Assembly (NCBI RefSeq): GCF_000186865.1
Contig: NW_008705578.1
Coordinates: 168,655 to 232,654 of the forward strand
Reading direction: 5' to 3'
Source of the DNA: Aureococcus anophagefferens
Taxonomy: Eukaryota > Sar > Pelagophyceae > Pelagomonadales > Pelagomonadaceae
Length of the DNA: 64,000 nucleotides
Below are positions 9,253-20,500 of the stretch, piece after piece. Under the pieces are notes generated by a model. The model was not told where the DNA came from. It did not search any database and worked only from the letters and a program-made list of their open reading frames with translations. Position numbers and translations under genes: made by a program. Each line of letters begins with the position of its first letter. Positions within the stretch are counted from its first letter, which is position 1.

Positions 9253-10986
9253 TTACGGCCGCAGCGCGAGCCTTTCGATGGCGACGCGCGCGGCGGCGAC
9301 GAAAAAGAGGATGTAGCCGACCTGGACCCAGACGTAGTACGCGTCGACGTCGGCGAGGTCGATGTCGAGGTAGCCCGTGAGGAGCACGCGCCGCCGGACG
9401 CGGTCCCTGCCGTCGTCGAAGGCCGACAGCGGGCAGAAGTCCGCCGCGGGGTCGCAGAAGTCGAAGCGGCCCCGGCGGAACTCGTTGACGACGACGATCG
9501 TCAGCGAGTAGCGGTAGACCGACTGGTACCACAGCGGGTAGCCGATCTTCTGCACGTGCTTCGTGAGGTTGTGGTTCGTGAAGAAGAAGCCCGAGTAGAC
9601 CAGGCCGATGAGGTTGATGGGGATGTAGATCGGCAGCGCCTTGAGGATGTCGCCCATGACCGCGCCGAGGAGCAGCCCGATCTGCTGCATCAGCAGGCCG
9701 CTCAGGATCATCGCGCCGCCGAAGACCCAGAGCCGGCCGCGCAGCTGCGCCATGTGGTGGAAGATCAGCGCGAAGCACGTCGCCGACGCGACCTGCATCA
9801 GGCTCGCGACGAGCACGCGCGCGGCGAGGAAGTCCGACAACCGCCAGACGCCGTTGAGGTACTCCCGTCGCATCGTCGGCCGCTCCAGCGGCACGAAGCA
9901 GGACTGGAGCGTGCCCGGCACGAGCCCGTTGAGCACGACGGCCATGAAGACCGCCGACAGCCGGATGTCCGCCTGGCGCTGCGCGTTGGACATGCGGAAG
10001 AACGTGACGCCGAAGAAGAGCGACGACGCGCACGCGGAGAAGACCTGGAAGAGGCCCTGGGACCGGAAGACCTGGAGCGCGGCCCGCGCGACTAAAGCGC
10101 GGAGCACGACGACCCGCCGCACGCGCGGCCGCTTCGGCAACGCGCGGCCCTCCGCCGGCGCCCCGGGCTTGGCCCGCGCCGCCCACGCGGCCGCCGCGGC
10201 GCCGTCGACGACGGCCTCGATCGCGAGCTCCGCCGGGTTCGCGTAGACCAGGCCGGCGGGCGCATCCGGCGCGCCGAAGAAGGCCGCGACGTCGGCCGTC
10301 GCGCCGTCGTAGCAGAGCCGGCCGCCGGCGAGCACCGCGACGCGCGCGAATTTCAGGAAGACGGCGATCGACGGCTGGTGGACGACGGCCGCGACGGTCA
10401 TCTCCGCGGAGTGCTCCAGGAGGAGCTGCGTCGTCGCCGCCGCAGCGACGCTGTCCAGGCCCGACGTCGGCTCGTCGGCGAGCAAGACCGCCGGCGAGTG
10501 GATGAGCTCGAGGCCGAGGCTCAGCCGCTTCCGCTGGCCGCCCGAGAGCAACCGCGCGCGGACGTCCGCGCGCTCCATGAGGCCCGTGTCGACCAGCAGC
10601 GCGTCGACGCGCTTCGGGTCCGCGCCGCGCAGCGTCGCCGCGAAGCGCAGCGCCTCGCGCGGCGTCAGGTTCTGCAGGAGCACGTCGTCTTGCGGCGCGA
10701 CGGTGCCGAACGCCGCGAAGCCGCCGGCGCCGTAGCGGCGGCCGTTCGCCGTGACCGCGCCGGCGACGAGGCGCGACCCCGCGCGCGCGGCGAGCGTCGC
10801 GAGCAGCGTCGTCTTGCCCGCGCCGCTCGGGCCGATCAGAGCGACGGCCTCGCCGGGCCGCAGCGTGATGTCGACGTCGTCGAGCAGGCGCGTGCCGTCG
10901 CGCAGCGCGTAGGCGACGCCGCGCGCGCAGAGCACGACCTCGTGCGCGCCGTCGCTCGCGTTCTCATCGATGTCGAGCGCGCGCAT
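9253..10986 (-). CDS. ABCG-type half ABC transporter
   Basis: The 577-residue protein starts at ATG 10986. The nucleotide-binding domain comes first: Walker A GPSGAGKTT (~residue 52), signature LLSGGQRKRLSLG (~145), Walker B VLLADEPTSGLDS (~168) and H-loop VVHQPS (~200). About six membrane segments follow from residue ~310, with LVYSGFFF and a final extracellular loop before the last helix. The domain order (NBD then TMD) and single NBD define an ABCG/WBC half-transporter, which must dimerise to export lipids or hydrophobic compounds; the substrate cannot be predicted. No introns are needed. Its length is typical or slightly short for the family. Confidence 0.9.
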   Translation of the reverse strand: MRALDIDENASDGAHEVVLCARGVAYALRDGTRLLDDVDITLRPGEAVALIGPSGAGKTTLLATLAARAGSRLVAGAVTANGRRYGAGGFAAFGTVAPQDDVLLQNLTPREALRFAATLRGADPKRVDALLVDTGLMERADVRARLLSGGQRKRLSLGLELIHSPAVLLADEPTSGLDSVAAAATTQLLLEHSAEMTVAAVVHQPSIAVFLKFARVAVLAGGRLCYDGATADVAAFFGAPDAPAGLVYANPAELAIEAVVDGAAAAAWAARAKPGAPAEGRALPKRPRVRRVVVLRALVARAALQVFRSQGLFQVFSACASSLFFGVTFFRMSNAQRQADIRLSAVFMAVVLNGLVPGTLQSCFVPLERPTMRREYLNGVWRLSDFLAARVLVASLMQVASATCFALIFHHMAQLRGRLWVFGGAMILSGLLMQQIGLLLGAVMGDILKALPIYIPINLIGLVYSGFFFTNHNLTKHVQKIGYPLWYQSVYRYSLTIVVVNEFRRGRFDFCDPAADFCPLSAFDDGRDRVRRRVLLTGYLDIDLADVDAYYVWVQVGYILFFVAAARVAIERLALRP

Positions 10987-11045
10987 GGCGCCGGCGCCGG
11001 CAGTCGGGGCTGGAAGGCCTGAGCAGCTTTGTTTTGCCTCAATTT

Positions 11046-11345
11046 GTCAGCAAGAAAGCTTTGTTGAAGCGAAGATGCTGCCCACTACACGCGTCTCCTC
11101 GGCGCCGCGGACGTGGCGGAACAGCATCGCGGCGGGCGCGAAGATCGCGGAGGGCTCGTAGAGGAAGAGCGCGAGGTAGCCGAGCGCGCCGTTCGCCGGC
11201 CCGGGGCCCCGCGACGACCCGTCGACGGTGGAATAAGTTAAGGGGGGTCGAGGCGAAAAGGCAGGGGGGGGCTCAGACGCGGTCGGGGGTATGCCTCGAC
11301 CGCGGAGCGGGGGGGGGGGGGGCGGGCCCGGTCTGGTGGTGGACG
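11046..11345 (-). repeat. Duplicated 3' flank of copy 2 with MFS C-terminal fragment
   Basis: This is the inverted counterpart of 3440-3745. About 11101-11207, read on the minus strand, encodes ANGALGYLALFLYEPS and following residues, matching the end of the MFS transporter at 22445 with several substitutions and no stop at the transporter's stop position. Homology to the left copy stops near GCTGACAA, just beyond the fragment. A run of about 13 G lies near 11310. No functional gene is supported between 10987 and 11545. Confidence 0.72.
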
Positions 11346-11445
11346 GGGTCGAAGGGCGTGGAGGACGGGGTCGAAGGACCTGGAGGACGGGGTCGAAGGG
11401 CGTGGAGGACGGGGTCGAAGGGCTTGGAGGACTGGGTCGAAGGGA
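11341..11445. repeat. 22-bp minisatellite, about 4.8 copies
   Basis: Units begin at 11341, 11363, 11385, 11407 and 11429 with the core GGACGGGGTCGAAGG. They differ by one to three bases. The array sits between copy 2's stop codon and the duplicated MFS-tail fragment, and has no counterpart after copy 1. Confidence 0.9.
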
Positions 11446-11545
11446 GCCTTGGCGTCCGGGTTCAGACATAAGGCCGAGGCATTCGGCGGGGTTGAGCTCA
11501 GCAGCATTGGTGTGTAGGCAGGCTGCGGCGCGTCGCGGCTCGGGA

Positions 11546-14500
11546 TTAGGCCGCGGACGAGGAAGCGGCGTGCCAGGCTGCAGGCAAGGCCGGGGCCTCG
11601 TCGTCCACGGCTTCCTGAATGATTTCGGGAATGATCTGGTCGTGGTCTTCACTGGCTGATTGCTGTTCCTCGTCGTGCTCGCCGACGTCGTCGGCGGCCG
11701 CGTTCTTCTTGCTCTTCTTGGGGGACAGACCTGCGTGAATAACTTCTTCGGGATCAACCTCGCAGGTCTCGACGAGGATCGTGTAAATTGTCGCGACGAG
11801 CACGAGGGTCCCGATGACGATCATGGCGTAGCTAAAAATCGGACCTTTGAACATATCACCGGGCGCGCCGTCCTGCTCGTCCATGTCCTTGATGAACAGC
11901 ATCAGCGACGCGATGAACACGAGGATGATCTGCGCGTTGCCCACGTTTGACACGTTGTCGTCGGCGTCTTCGATGTAGGGACGGCTGTACGTGTAGACCT
12001 GCATCGAAAGGAACGCGATGAGGAGGCCTAGGGCTATCTGCGACCCGCTGCCCGGGTACCTACATCGAACCTTCATGTACATCGAATCCTCATGTACCCG
12101 GGAACCTACATAAAAATTAGCAGGCCCGTGAGCGCCAGCTTGCGGACGCACTCGAAGACCACGAACTGGTAGCAGCGCGGCTCGTACCTGGTGCGCGAAT
12201 TGTCCGGCAACAAATACAGCAGACGCTGCGGCGCGCTCTTCGAAGAGGAACAGCAGGTGATGGATCGACTCGTCCGCATTACGCGTCGCAAGTTTTCGTG
12301 CCTGCAACTCCACCGAGGAGACCACATCGGCGCCGAGAATCGTCTTCATCAAGTCTCGCGCAGAAGAATTTTGCAGAGGGAGTCGCTCGTTGAGCTGTCT
12401 GTACGCCTCCGCAGAAGGGCTTCGAGGCCTACCGTCGCTGCTGTCCTCGATCTCGCCAAGCCGGCTCTCGTCGACGTCCGGGTTGATGTGCTTGCGGTAC
12501 CGGAAGAGCTCGACAAAGTAAAGAAGCGGTATTCCGACGGGGTACACGAAGAGCATGGCCAGCGCGTAGGTGGACCAGATGCCCTTGTAGCTCGGCGACG
12601 TGCACGAGATGTCGTGGTCCGCCTCGAGCACCTCGATCGTCTCCGTCGAGCCGTCCGAGAAGCCTTCCTCGTAGCTCACGCAGTTGTAGAAGCGCAACAC
12701 CGTCGTGGACACGCTGGGGAACACGACAAATGTGAGCAGGATGAAGGCTCCGAACGATGTGCTCCGAATCGATTTCGCCTTTTTGGTGGTCGCGCACATC
12801 GCGGCGAGCTCGCCAACCAAAAAGATCAGTAGCGAGAAGACAATAGGGAGGATCGTCATTGCGAGCAGCTTGTCGAAGAAATTGAAGGGGCGCAGACAGG
12901 CGATTGGCAGAATCTGGATGATGTTGAATTCCAAGAACGACGTCCAGGCGATGAGCGCCTCGAAGGCCTTGGGAAACGACACCATGGGGAGCGTCCACGG
13001 CAGCGCGTCTTGGATTTGGTACACGCCGAGAACAATCTTGAACTTCGTGTGGAGCGAGCGCCTCGTTTCAGCCCACGTAGATTCTTTTTCTTCTTCATCG
13101 GTCGAAGTTACATCATCGGACGTGGTAGCGCCGCGTCGCTCCGTCTCGGGAGCGTCGACCTCTTCATCGTCTCCAAGTATTGCATCGACATGGCCTCCGA
13201 CCCCTTTTTTTGCTATCCCTTTCGCATGAAGCAGCGCCTCACGCCTCTTTTCAGACCGGAACGCCACCACGGTTATTGCCAGCACCAGGGCAACGAGACA
13301 CACGCCGCTCGCGATCGTCACCGGATCCAACTTAGTGTCCTTGCATTCGACGCAGCGATTGAGCAACGAGTTGTGGTGGTATTCGTTTTCGCATACGCGA
13401 CACAAAACGCCCTTGTGGCCTTCGGCGCAAGCACCATCCTTGCACGCTCCGGAGTACTGGCACTGGTAGACTTCGTCGGAGTAGCTGGACGCGCGCCACC
13501 AGCCGTCCTCGATGGGCACCGCGGTCAGCGTGTTGGACGTCGCGTTCTCGCAGTCCATGCCGCGTTCGCAGCTCAGACAGCACTGGTCGAAGCACTTGGT
13601 GCTGTCGCTCGCGCAGCTCGCGGCGAGAGCGGTCGAGTTGTCGCACGGGACGGATTCGCCGTCATCGAGCTCGACGGCGAACGGCGAGAAGTAGTAGTCT
13701 TCGAGGCACGAGTAGCAGCCCGTGGCGCCTTCGGCCAGCGTCGTTGAGAACGGGGGACACTGCCGACAAGAAGACTGACCCCGAGCGGACGCGTACGTTC
13801 CCGAGACGCACGGCGAACACTCGCTCGAGCCGCTCCCAGAGCTCGTCCCGACGGGGCAAGGGGTCTGCTCCGAGGCGCCCGTTCCCGGGACGTAAGAGCC
13901 AGGGTCGGCAAGCGCGCACGCGGCCGAGCCCTCGGTGTCCGTGTACATCGCGGTAGGACACGGCTCGCACTGGCCCTCGCCTTCGCCCTTGTAGGTGCCG
14001 GCAGGACACGCCTCGCACTCGCTTGCGCCGGTGGAATCGCTGGAGTAGCCCGCGGCACACGACGTGCATGACGAGCTCCCGGCGGAGCTATAGGTCCCGA
14101 CGTCGCACGCCGTGCACTCGGAGCTCGCCGTCGCCGAGTACGTGCCAGCTGGGCACTCCGTGTCCTCGGAAGCGCCGGCCGCGTCCACGAAGCTTCCAGC
14201 CGCTGCAAGGACGCACGACGTCGAGCCTTTGGTAGGCGCGTACCTCGCCGTCTCGCAGGAGCTGCATTCAGAAGCGCCGGTGCCGGAAAAGCTACCCAAC
14301 GGGCACTCGATCTCTTCTGTGGCGCCCGAGCTTTGGACGGCTGTCCCCGCGGTCGCTAGCACGCACGTCGTCGAACCTTCGGAGCCCACGTACGTGCCGG
14401 GCGTACATTCCGTGCAAGCTTCCGACCCCTGACCGGCGGTGTATTCTCCGGCGGAGCACTTGAGCTGCTCTGTCGCGCCGGCGGAGGGCACGTACGACCC

Positions 14501-17500
14501 GGCGTCGGCCAGCGAGCAGCTCGACTGGCCCGGCTCGTCCGAGTACGACCCGGCGTCGCAGTCGAGACACGTCGACGCGCCGCTCTGCGAATAGGTCCCG
14601 GCCGGGCACTGAGACTGGCCGTCGGAGGTCGCTTCCTCGGTGATCTGCACTGACTCGGTGCTCGCCTCCTCGATCTCATCTATCTGCGCGTCCATGTCGA
14701 TGGTCGCGTCATCGAGGATCGAACTTGAGAGCGCCCGGGTTGAGGACGGACGCAATCGTCGACGCGCCCCCAAAATTGCCTCCAGCAATTCGCCAGAGGA
14801 TGCCTTCTCGAAAAATGCAGTTTGAAAGTCTGCAAGCAGTTGAGCCTCCACGAGCGTGACGTTCTCCGCAGCCGTCGCCGTGTAATTTGCGGCCAGCTGG
14901 AACGGTATCACGGTGGCTCCAGTCTCGGTCTCATAGGCGGGCCCAACGGAGGCGATCGTCGCAGAGTCGCTGAGTTCGGAGAACATGTCGTCCACGAACA
15001 CTGTCTCGAGGGCCTCCTGAAGCTGGAGATTCGCAGCTTCGTCCGCGTTGAGCGCGGCCGCGTCGACTCCGTAGAGCACGAGTGCTGAGTCGGTCGTTAC
15101 CTCATACAACTCGTTGATTGGTGCGACGTACCCCGCGTCGACTTTCGTGCAGCTGCTGGCTCCTTCGTCGCTTGTCGTGCCCAGAGGGCAGAGCGGACAA
15201 AACCTGTAGCCGGCCCCAGAGAAGCGACCGGACGCGCACGTGGACGGTGAAACCGCGCCAAGCGTGCCGACATACTGGCCACCGGTCGACGTCGCACACG
15301 TCGCCGCTCCAAGCGCGGCGGCATACTGTCCCTTTGCACAGAGCGTGCACGCAGTTGCTCCGGCGCCCGAGTAAGTGCCGGCTTCGCACGCGACCGGCGC
15401 CGATGCGCCTTCGGCGTCCACGAAGTAGCCCGCGTCCACGAGCGTGCACGCGGTGGCGCCATCGTCGGGAGCGTAGGTGCGAACACCACACGGGGCGCAT
15501 TCGGTCGCGCCCGAGCCGCTAAACCGCCCGGCAGGACACACATCTTCTGCCGAAGCGCCGACATCGCTGACGTACGACCCGGCGCCCGCGAGAGTGCACG
15601 AGCTTTGTCCCTCGAGCGGACCAAAACTTCCTTCCGGGCACGGCGTACAGGATTCCGCCGCCGAGGCCGAGATCGTCCCTGGCAAGCACGGCGTCTCCGC
15701 TGAGGAGCCTCGCTCTTCCACATAAAAGCCCGCGCTAGCGAGCGCGCAGCTCGATTCTCCCGCGACGTCCGTGAAGCGGCCAGGCTCGCACGTGTCGCAT
15801 TCGCTCGCTCCGCTGCCCGAGAATCGCCCCGCAGGGCACGCGGTCTGCTGCGAGGCGCCGGGACTTCCAGTAAAAGACCCGGGGCTCGCCAGCGTGCAGC
15901 TCGTCGCGCCCTCGAAGTCGACGTAGGAACCGGTCAAGCAATCTTCGCAGACTACCGCGCCGCTGCCTGAGTAGCGGCCCGCAGCGCATGCGGACTGTTC
16001 CGAGGCGCCCTCGTCGTCGACGTAGAAGCCCGCGCTTGCCAGCGTGCAGCTCGTTCCGGCCTCGCTGGAGGCGTACGTACCCTCGTCGCAATCGGTGCAT
16101 TCACTCGCGCCCGAGCCTGAGTACCGACCCACGGGACACTCCGACTGTTTCGAGGCGCCGTCGTCATTGACGTAGAAGCCAGCGTCCGCCAGCGAGCAGC
16201 TCGACTGGCCATCGCTGTCCGTGTAGCGACCGGTGGAGCACTTCTCGCACTCGGCCGCGCCGGACCCAGAGTAGCGGCCCGCGGGGCACTCGGACTGCCT
16301 CGAGGCGCCCTCGTCGTCGACGTAGAAGCCCGCGCTTGCCAGCGTGCAGCTCGTTTGACTCTTTTCGTCGATGTAAGTTCCCTCGTCGCAATCGGTGCAT
16401 TCACGCGCGCCGCTGCCCGAGTACTTGCCCGTCGGACACGAGTCTTGCTCGGAGGCGCCGTCGTCGTCGACGTACTTCCCGGCGTCGGCCAGCGAGCAGC
16501 TCGACTGGCCATCGCTGTCCGTGTAGCGACCGGTGGAGCACTTATCGCACTCGGCCGCGCCGGACCCGGAGTAGCGGCCCGCGGGGCACTCGGACTGCCT
16601 CGAGGCGCCCTCGTCGTTCACGTAGAAGCCCGCGCTTGCCAGCGTGCAGCTCGTTTGACCTTTTTCCTCAGCGTAGGTGCCCTCGTCGCAATCGGTGCAT
16701 TCACGCGCGCCGCTGCCCGAGTACTTGCCCGTCGGACACGAGTCTTGCTCGGAGGCGCCGTCGTCGTCGACGTAGAAGCCAGCGTCCGCCAGCGAGCAGC
16801 TCGACTGGCCCTTGCTGTCCGTGTAGCGACCGGTGGAGCACTTCTCGCACTCGGCCGCGCCGGACCCGGAGTAGCGGCCCGCGGGGCACTCGGACTGCTT
16901 CGAGGCGCCCTCGTCGTCAACGTAGAAGCCCGCGCTTGCCAGCGTGCAGCTCGTTTGACCTTTTTCCTCAGCATAGGTGCCCTCGTCGCAATCGGTGCAC
17001 TTGCTCGCGCCGCTGCCCGAGTACTTGCCCGTCGGACACGAGTCTTGCTCGGAGGCGCCGTCGTCGTCGACGTAGGAGCCAGCGTCGGCCAGTGAGCAGC
17101 TCGACTGGCCTTTGATGTCCGTGTAGCTCCCCGCGGGGCACTTCTTGCACTCGTCCGCACCGGACCCAGAGTAACGGCCCGTGGAGCACTCGGACTGCTT
17201 CGAGGCGCCCTCGTCCTCGACGTAGAAGCCGGCGCCCGCGAGCGTGCAGACGGACTTTCCCTCGTCCGCAGCATAGGTACCCTTGTCGCACTCTTTGCAC
17301 ACGCTCGCACCGGAGCCGCTGTACTTGCCCGCATCGCACTTGGACTGCTTCGAGGCGCCCACCGCGTCGACGAACCACCCGGGGTTGGCGTTGTTGCAGG
17401 TCGACTTGCCCGGCGCGTCCTGGTACGTCCCGGCCTCGCAACCCTTGCACTCCCTCGCGCCGGAGCCGCTGTACTTGCCCGCATCGCACGCCGTCTGCTC

Positions 17501-20500
17501 AGAGGCGCCGATCGCGTCGACGAAGGACCCGGCGTTCGCAAGCAGGCAGCTCGACTTGCCGGTCGCGTCCTGGTACGTCCCAGCCTCGCAGTCGACGCAC
17601 TCGCTCGCGCCGGAGCCGCTGTACTTGCCCGCATCGCACGCGGTCTGGTTCGAGGCGCCCGTCGCGTCGACGAAGAAGCCGGCGTCCGCAAAATTGCAGC
17701 TCGACTGGGCGGCCTTGTTCTGGTACATCTTAGTCGCGCACGGCTCGCACTCCGAGGCACCGCTGCCAGAGTACGTTCCCGGCGCGCAGCTTTCGCACTC
17801 GCTGGCACCCGCGCTCGAGAAGAAGCCCGCGCCGCAGTTTGTGCACTGGACGGCGCCCTCGGCCGAAAAGGTGCCGGCCTCGCAGGACGTGCATTCTGCG
17901 ACGTTGTAATACCCCTCGAAGGCTGCGGTCTCGATCGTGCCCGCGGGACACGTGCCCTCCGCGCAGCCGCTCCCGGAGAAGTGGTCGTTGAAGCACGTGC
18001 AGGTCCCAGAGCCGGAAACTCCGTCGTCGCACGAGCCGCGCGACCGGCCGCTTCCGGCGAGACCACAGGTGTCCGTGAGACGGGGAGCGTTGCGCTTTTC
18101 GTCGCCGCCTTCGGGGCAGAGGTCGCAGGAGGTGCCAAAGTAGCCACGCTGACATTCGCCGCAATGGTCGCCTGAATACCCGCCGAGGCAACTGCAGGAC
18201 GCTGCGCTGAAGCCAATCGAATCGTCGCAGAGGCCCTTTCCGTTACAAGAAGTCGTGCAATAATCAGCGGGAAAGAAGTGATGCTTGCCGTCACGCGCAC
18301 CAACGACGAGGTCGAGGTCGCCGTCGCCGTCGAGGTCGGCGAGCGCGGGCGCGCTGAAAATACCAACGTCGATGGGCTCACCGTCGATGAAGAAGGGGCT
18401 CGCGCTGCCGGTGACGGCCTCGTAGCTCGGCAAAACCGCGGACCCGACGTTCTCGTAGTAGCTGAGGGTGCCGGCTCGGTCGCCCACGACGAGGTCGAGG
18501 TCGCCGTCGCCGTCGAGGTCGACTAACGCGGGCGAGCTGTAGGTACCGACGTCGATGCCGTCGAAGGGGTTCGCGGTGCCATTGACGGCCGCGTAGCTCG
18601 CCGACGCCGCAGACCCGACGTTCTCGTAGTAGTAGAGGGTGCCGTCTTCTTTGCCCACGACGACGTCGAGGTCGCCGTCGCCGTCGATGTCGCCGAACTC
18701 GGGCGCGGTGCCTATGGAGCTATCGTCACTGCCACTGCCGTCGTCATCATCGTCTCCGCCGTCGTCGTCGTCGTAGTAGTAGTAGTAGTAGTAGTCGTCG
18801 CCGCCGCCAGTGGCAGTGCACGCGCATCCAGAGCAGTCGCAGCCGTAGTCCGACTCGAGCTCCGCGCACGTGTTTCCCGTCCAGTAGTCGCACGTGTTGC
18901 TGTAGCACGTCGATTCACACAAGCCGCTGCCGCCACCGTCGTCGTCGCTGCCGCCACCGTCGTCGTCGCCGTAGCCATGGCCATAGAAGGGGCTCGCGCT
19001 GCCGGTCCTGGCCTCGTAGCTCGGCGACGCGGCGGACCCGACGTTCTCGTAGTAGTTGAGGCCGCCAAAGCGATCGCCCACGAGGAGGTCGAGGAGTCCG
19101 TCGCCGTTGACGTCGGCGAGCGCGGGCTTAGATTCGCCACCAACATCAATGCCCCCGATGACGGTGCATTCGGCCGCGTAGGTCGGCGACGTCGCGGACC
19201 CGACGTTCTCGCAGTAGTAGAGGTCGCCGTCCTCTTCACCCACAACGAGGTCGAGGTCCCCGTCGCCATCGAGGTCGCCGAGCGCCGACACGCTGAAAGC
19301 ACCAACAAACTCGATGCCGTCGAAGGGGCTCGCGCTGCCGGTGACGGCCACGTAGCTCGGCGCCGCCGCGGACCGGACGTTCTCGTAGTAGTTGAGGGTG
19401 CCGTCCATGTTGCCCACGACGAGACCGAGGTTGCCGTCGCCGTCCAGGTCGACGAGTGTGGGTGCGACGTTGCCATGAGCCTCCTCGTCTTCTACAGCGA
19501 TGATGATGTCGTTGAAGGGGCTCGCGCCGCCGGTCCTGGCCTCGTAGCTCGGCGCCGCCGCGGACCCGACGTTCTCGTAGTAGTTGAGAACGCCGTCGCT
19601 TTTGCCCACGACGAAATCGAGGTCGCCGTCGCCGTCGATGTCGCCGAACGTGAACATAACTTTACCGTTGTTGCCAATGCCGTCGAAGGGGCTCGCGCTG
19701 CCGGTGACGGCCTCGTAGCTCGGCGACCTCACGGACCCAACGTTCTCGTAGTAGTAGAGGCCGTCCAATTGGCCCACGACGAGGTCCAGATCGCCGTCGC
19801 TGTCGATGTCAACAAACGCGGGCGTGCTGTACGATCCTTTAGCGCCATCGGCGTCGTCGATCATGTGGAAGGGGCTCGTACTGCCGGCGACGGCTTGAAA
19901 GATCGGTGACGCTGTGGACCCGACATTCTCGTAGTAGAGGAAGGAGTCCCTCGTCTCCGATCCATATAACTGTGTGTACCCCACGACGAGGTCGAGATCG
20001 CCGTCGCCGTCGATGTCGCCGAGAGCGGGCATGCTCTTGGAAGGGACGTTGATGCCGTCGAATGGGTTCGCGCTGTCGAAGAAGAACATGTAGCTCGGCG
20101 ACGCCGCGGACCCGACGTTCTTGTAGTAGGAAAGGTCGCCGTTCTCTTCGCCCACGACGAGGTCGAGGTCGCCGTCGCCGTCGAGGTCGCCGTACGCGGG
20201 CGCGCTGAATCTATCGACGTCGATGGCGTCGAATGGCCCGTTGGCAAGCACCTCGGCGAAGTAGTGGTAGTTTCCCCAGCAGCCAGCAATCGCGCGCAGC
20301 ACGCAAACAGGCGTCAATTCGTCCGTCGGGGCCAATTCGTATCCGGTTCGTGTGGGTGCGAAGGTGGCCGTCGGTGCAATAGTCATCGACGGTGCGACTG
20401 TCATTCTCGCAGTCGGAGCGCCAGTCGGAGGAAACGTCAGTGATGGAGAGGCAGTGGTCGGCGAGAGCGAGGGCGCGTACGCCGAGAGTGAGGGTGCGTA

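Noticed and set aside
10378..11022. 214-codon plus-strand ORF antisense to the ABCG nucleotide-binding domain
   Set aside because: Shadow of a well-supported ABC transporter gene.
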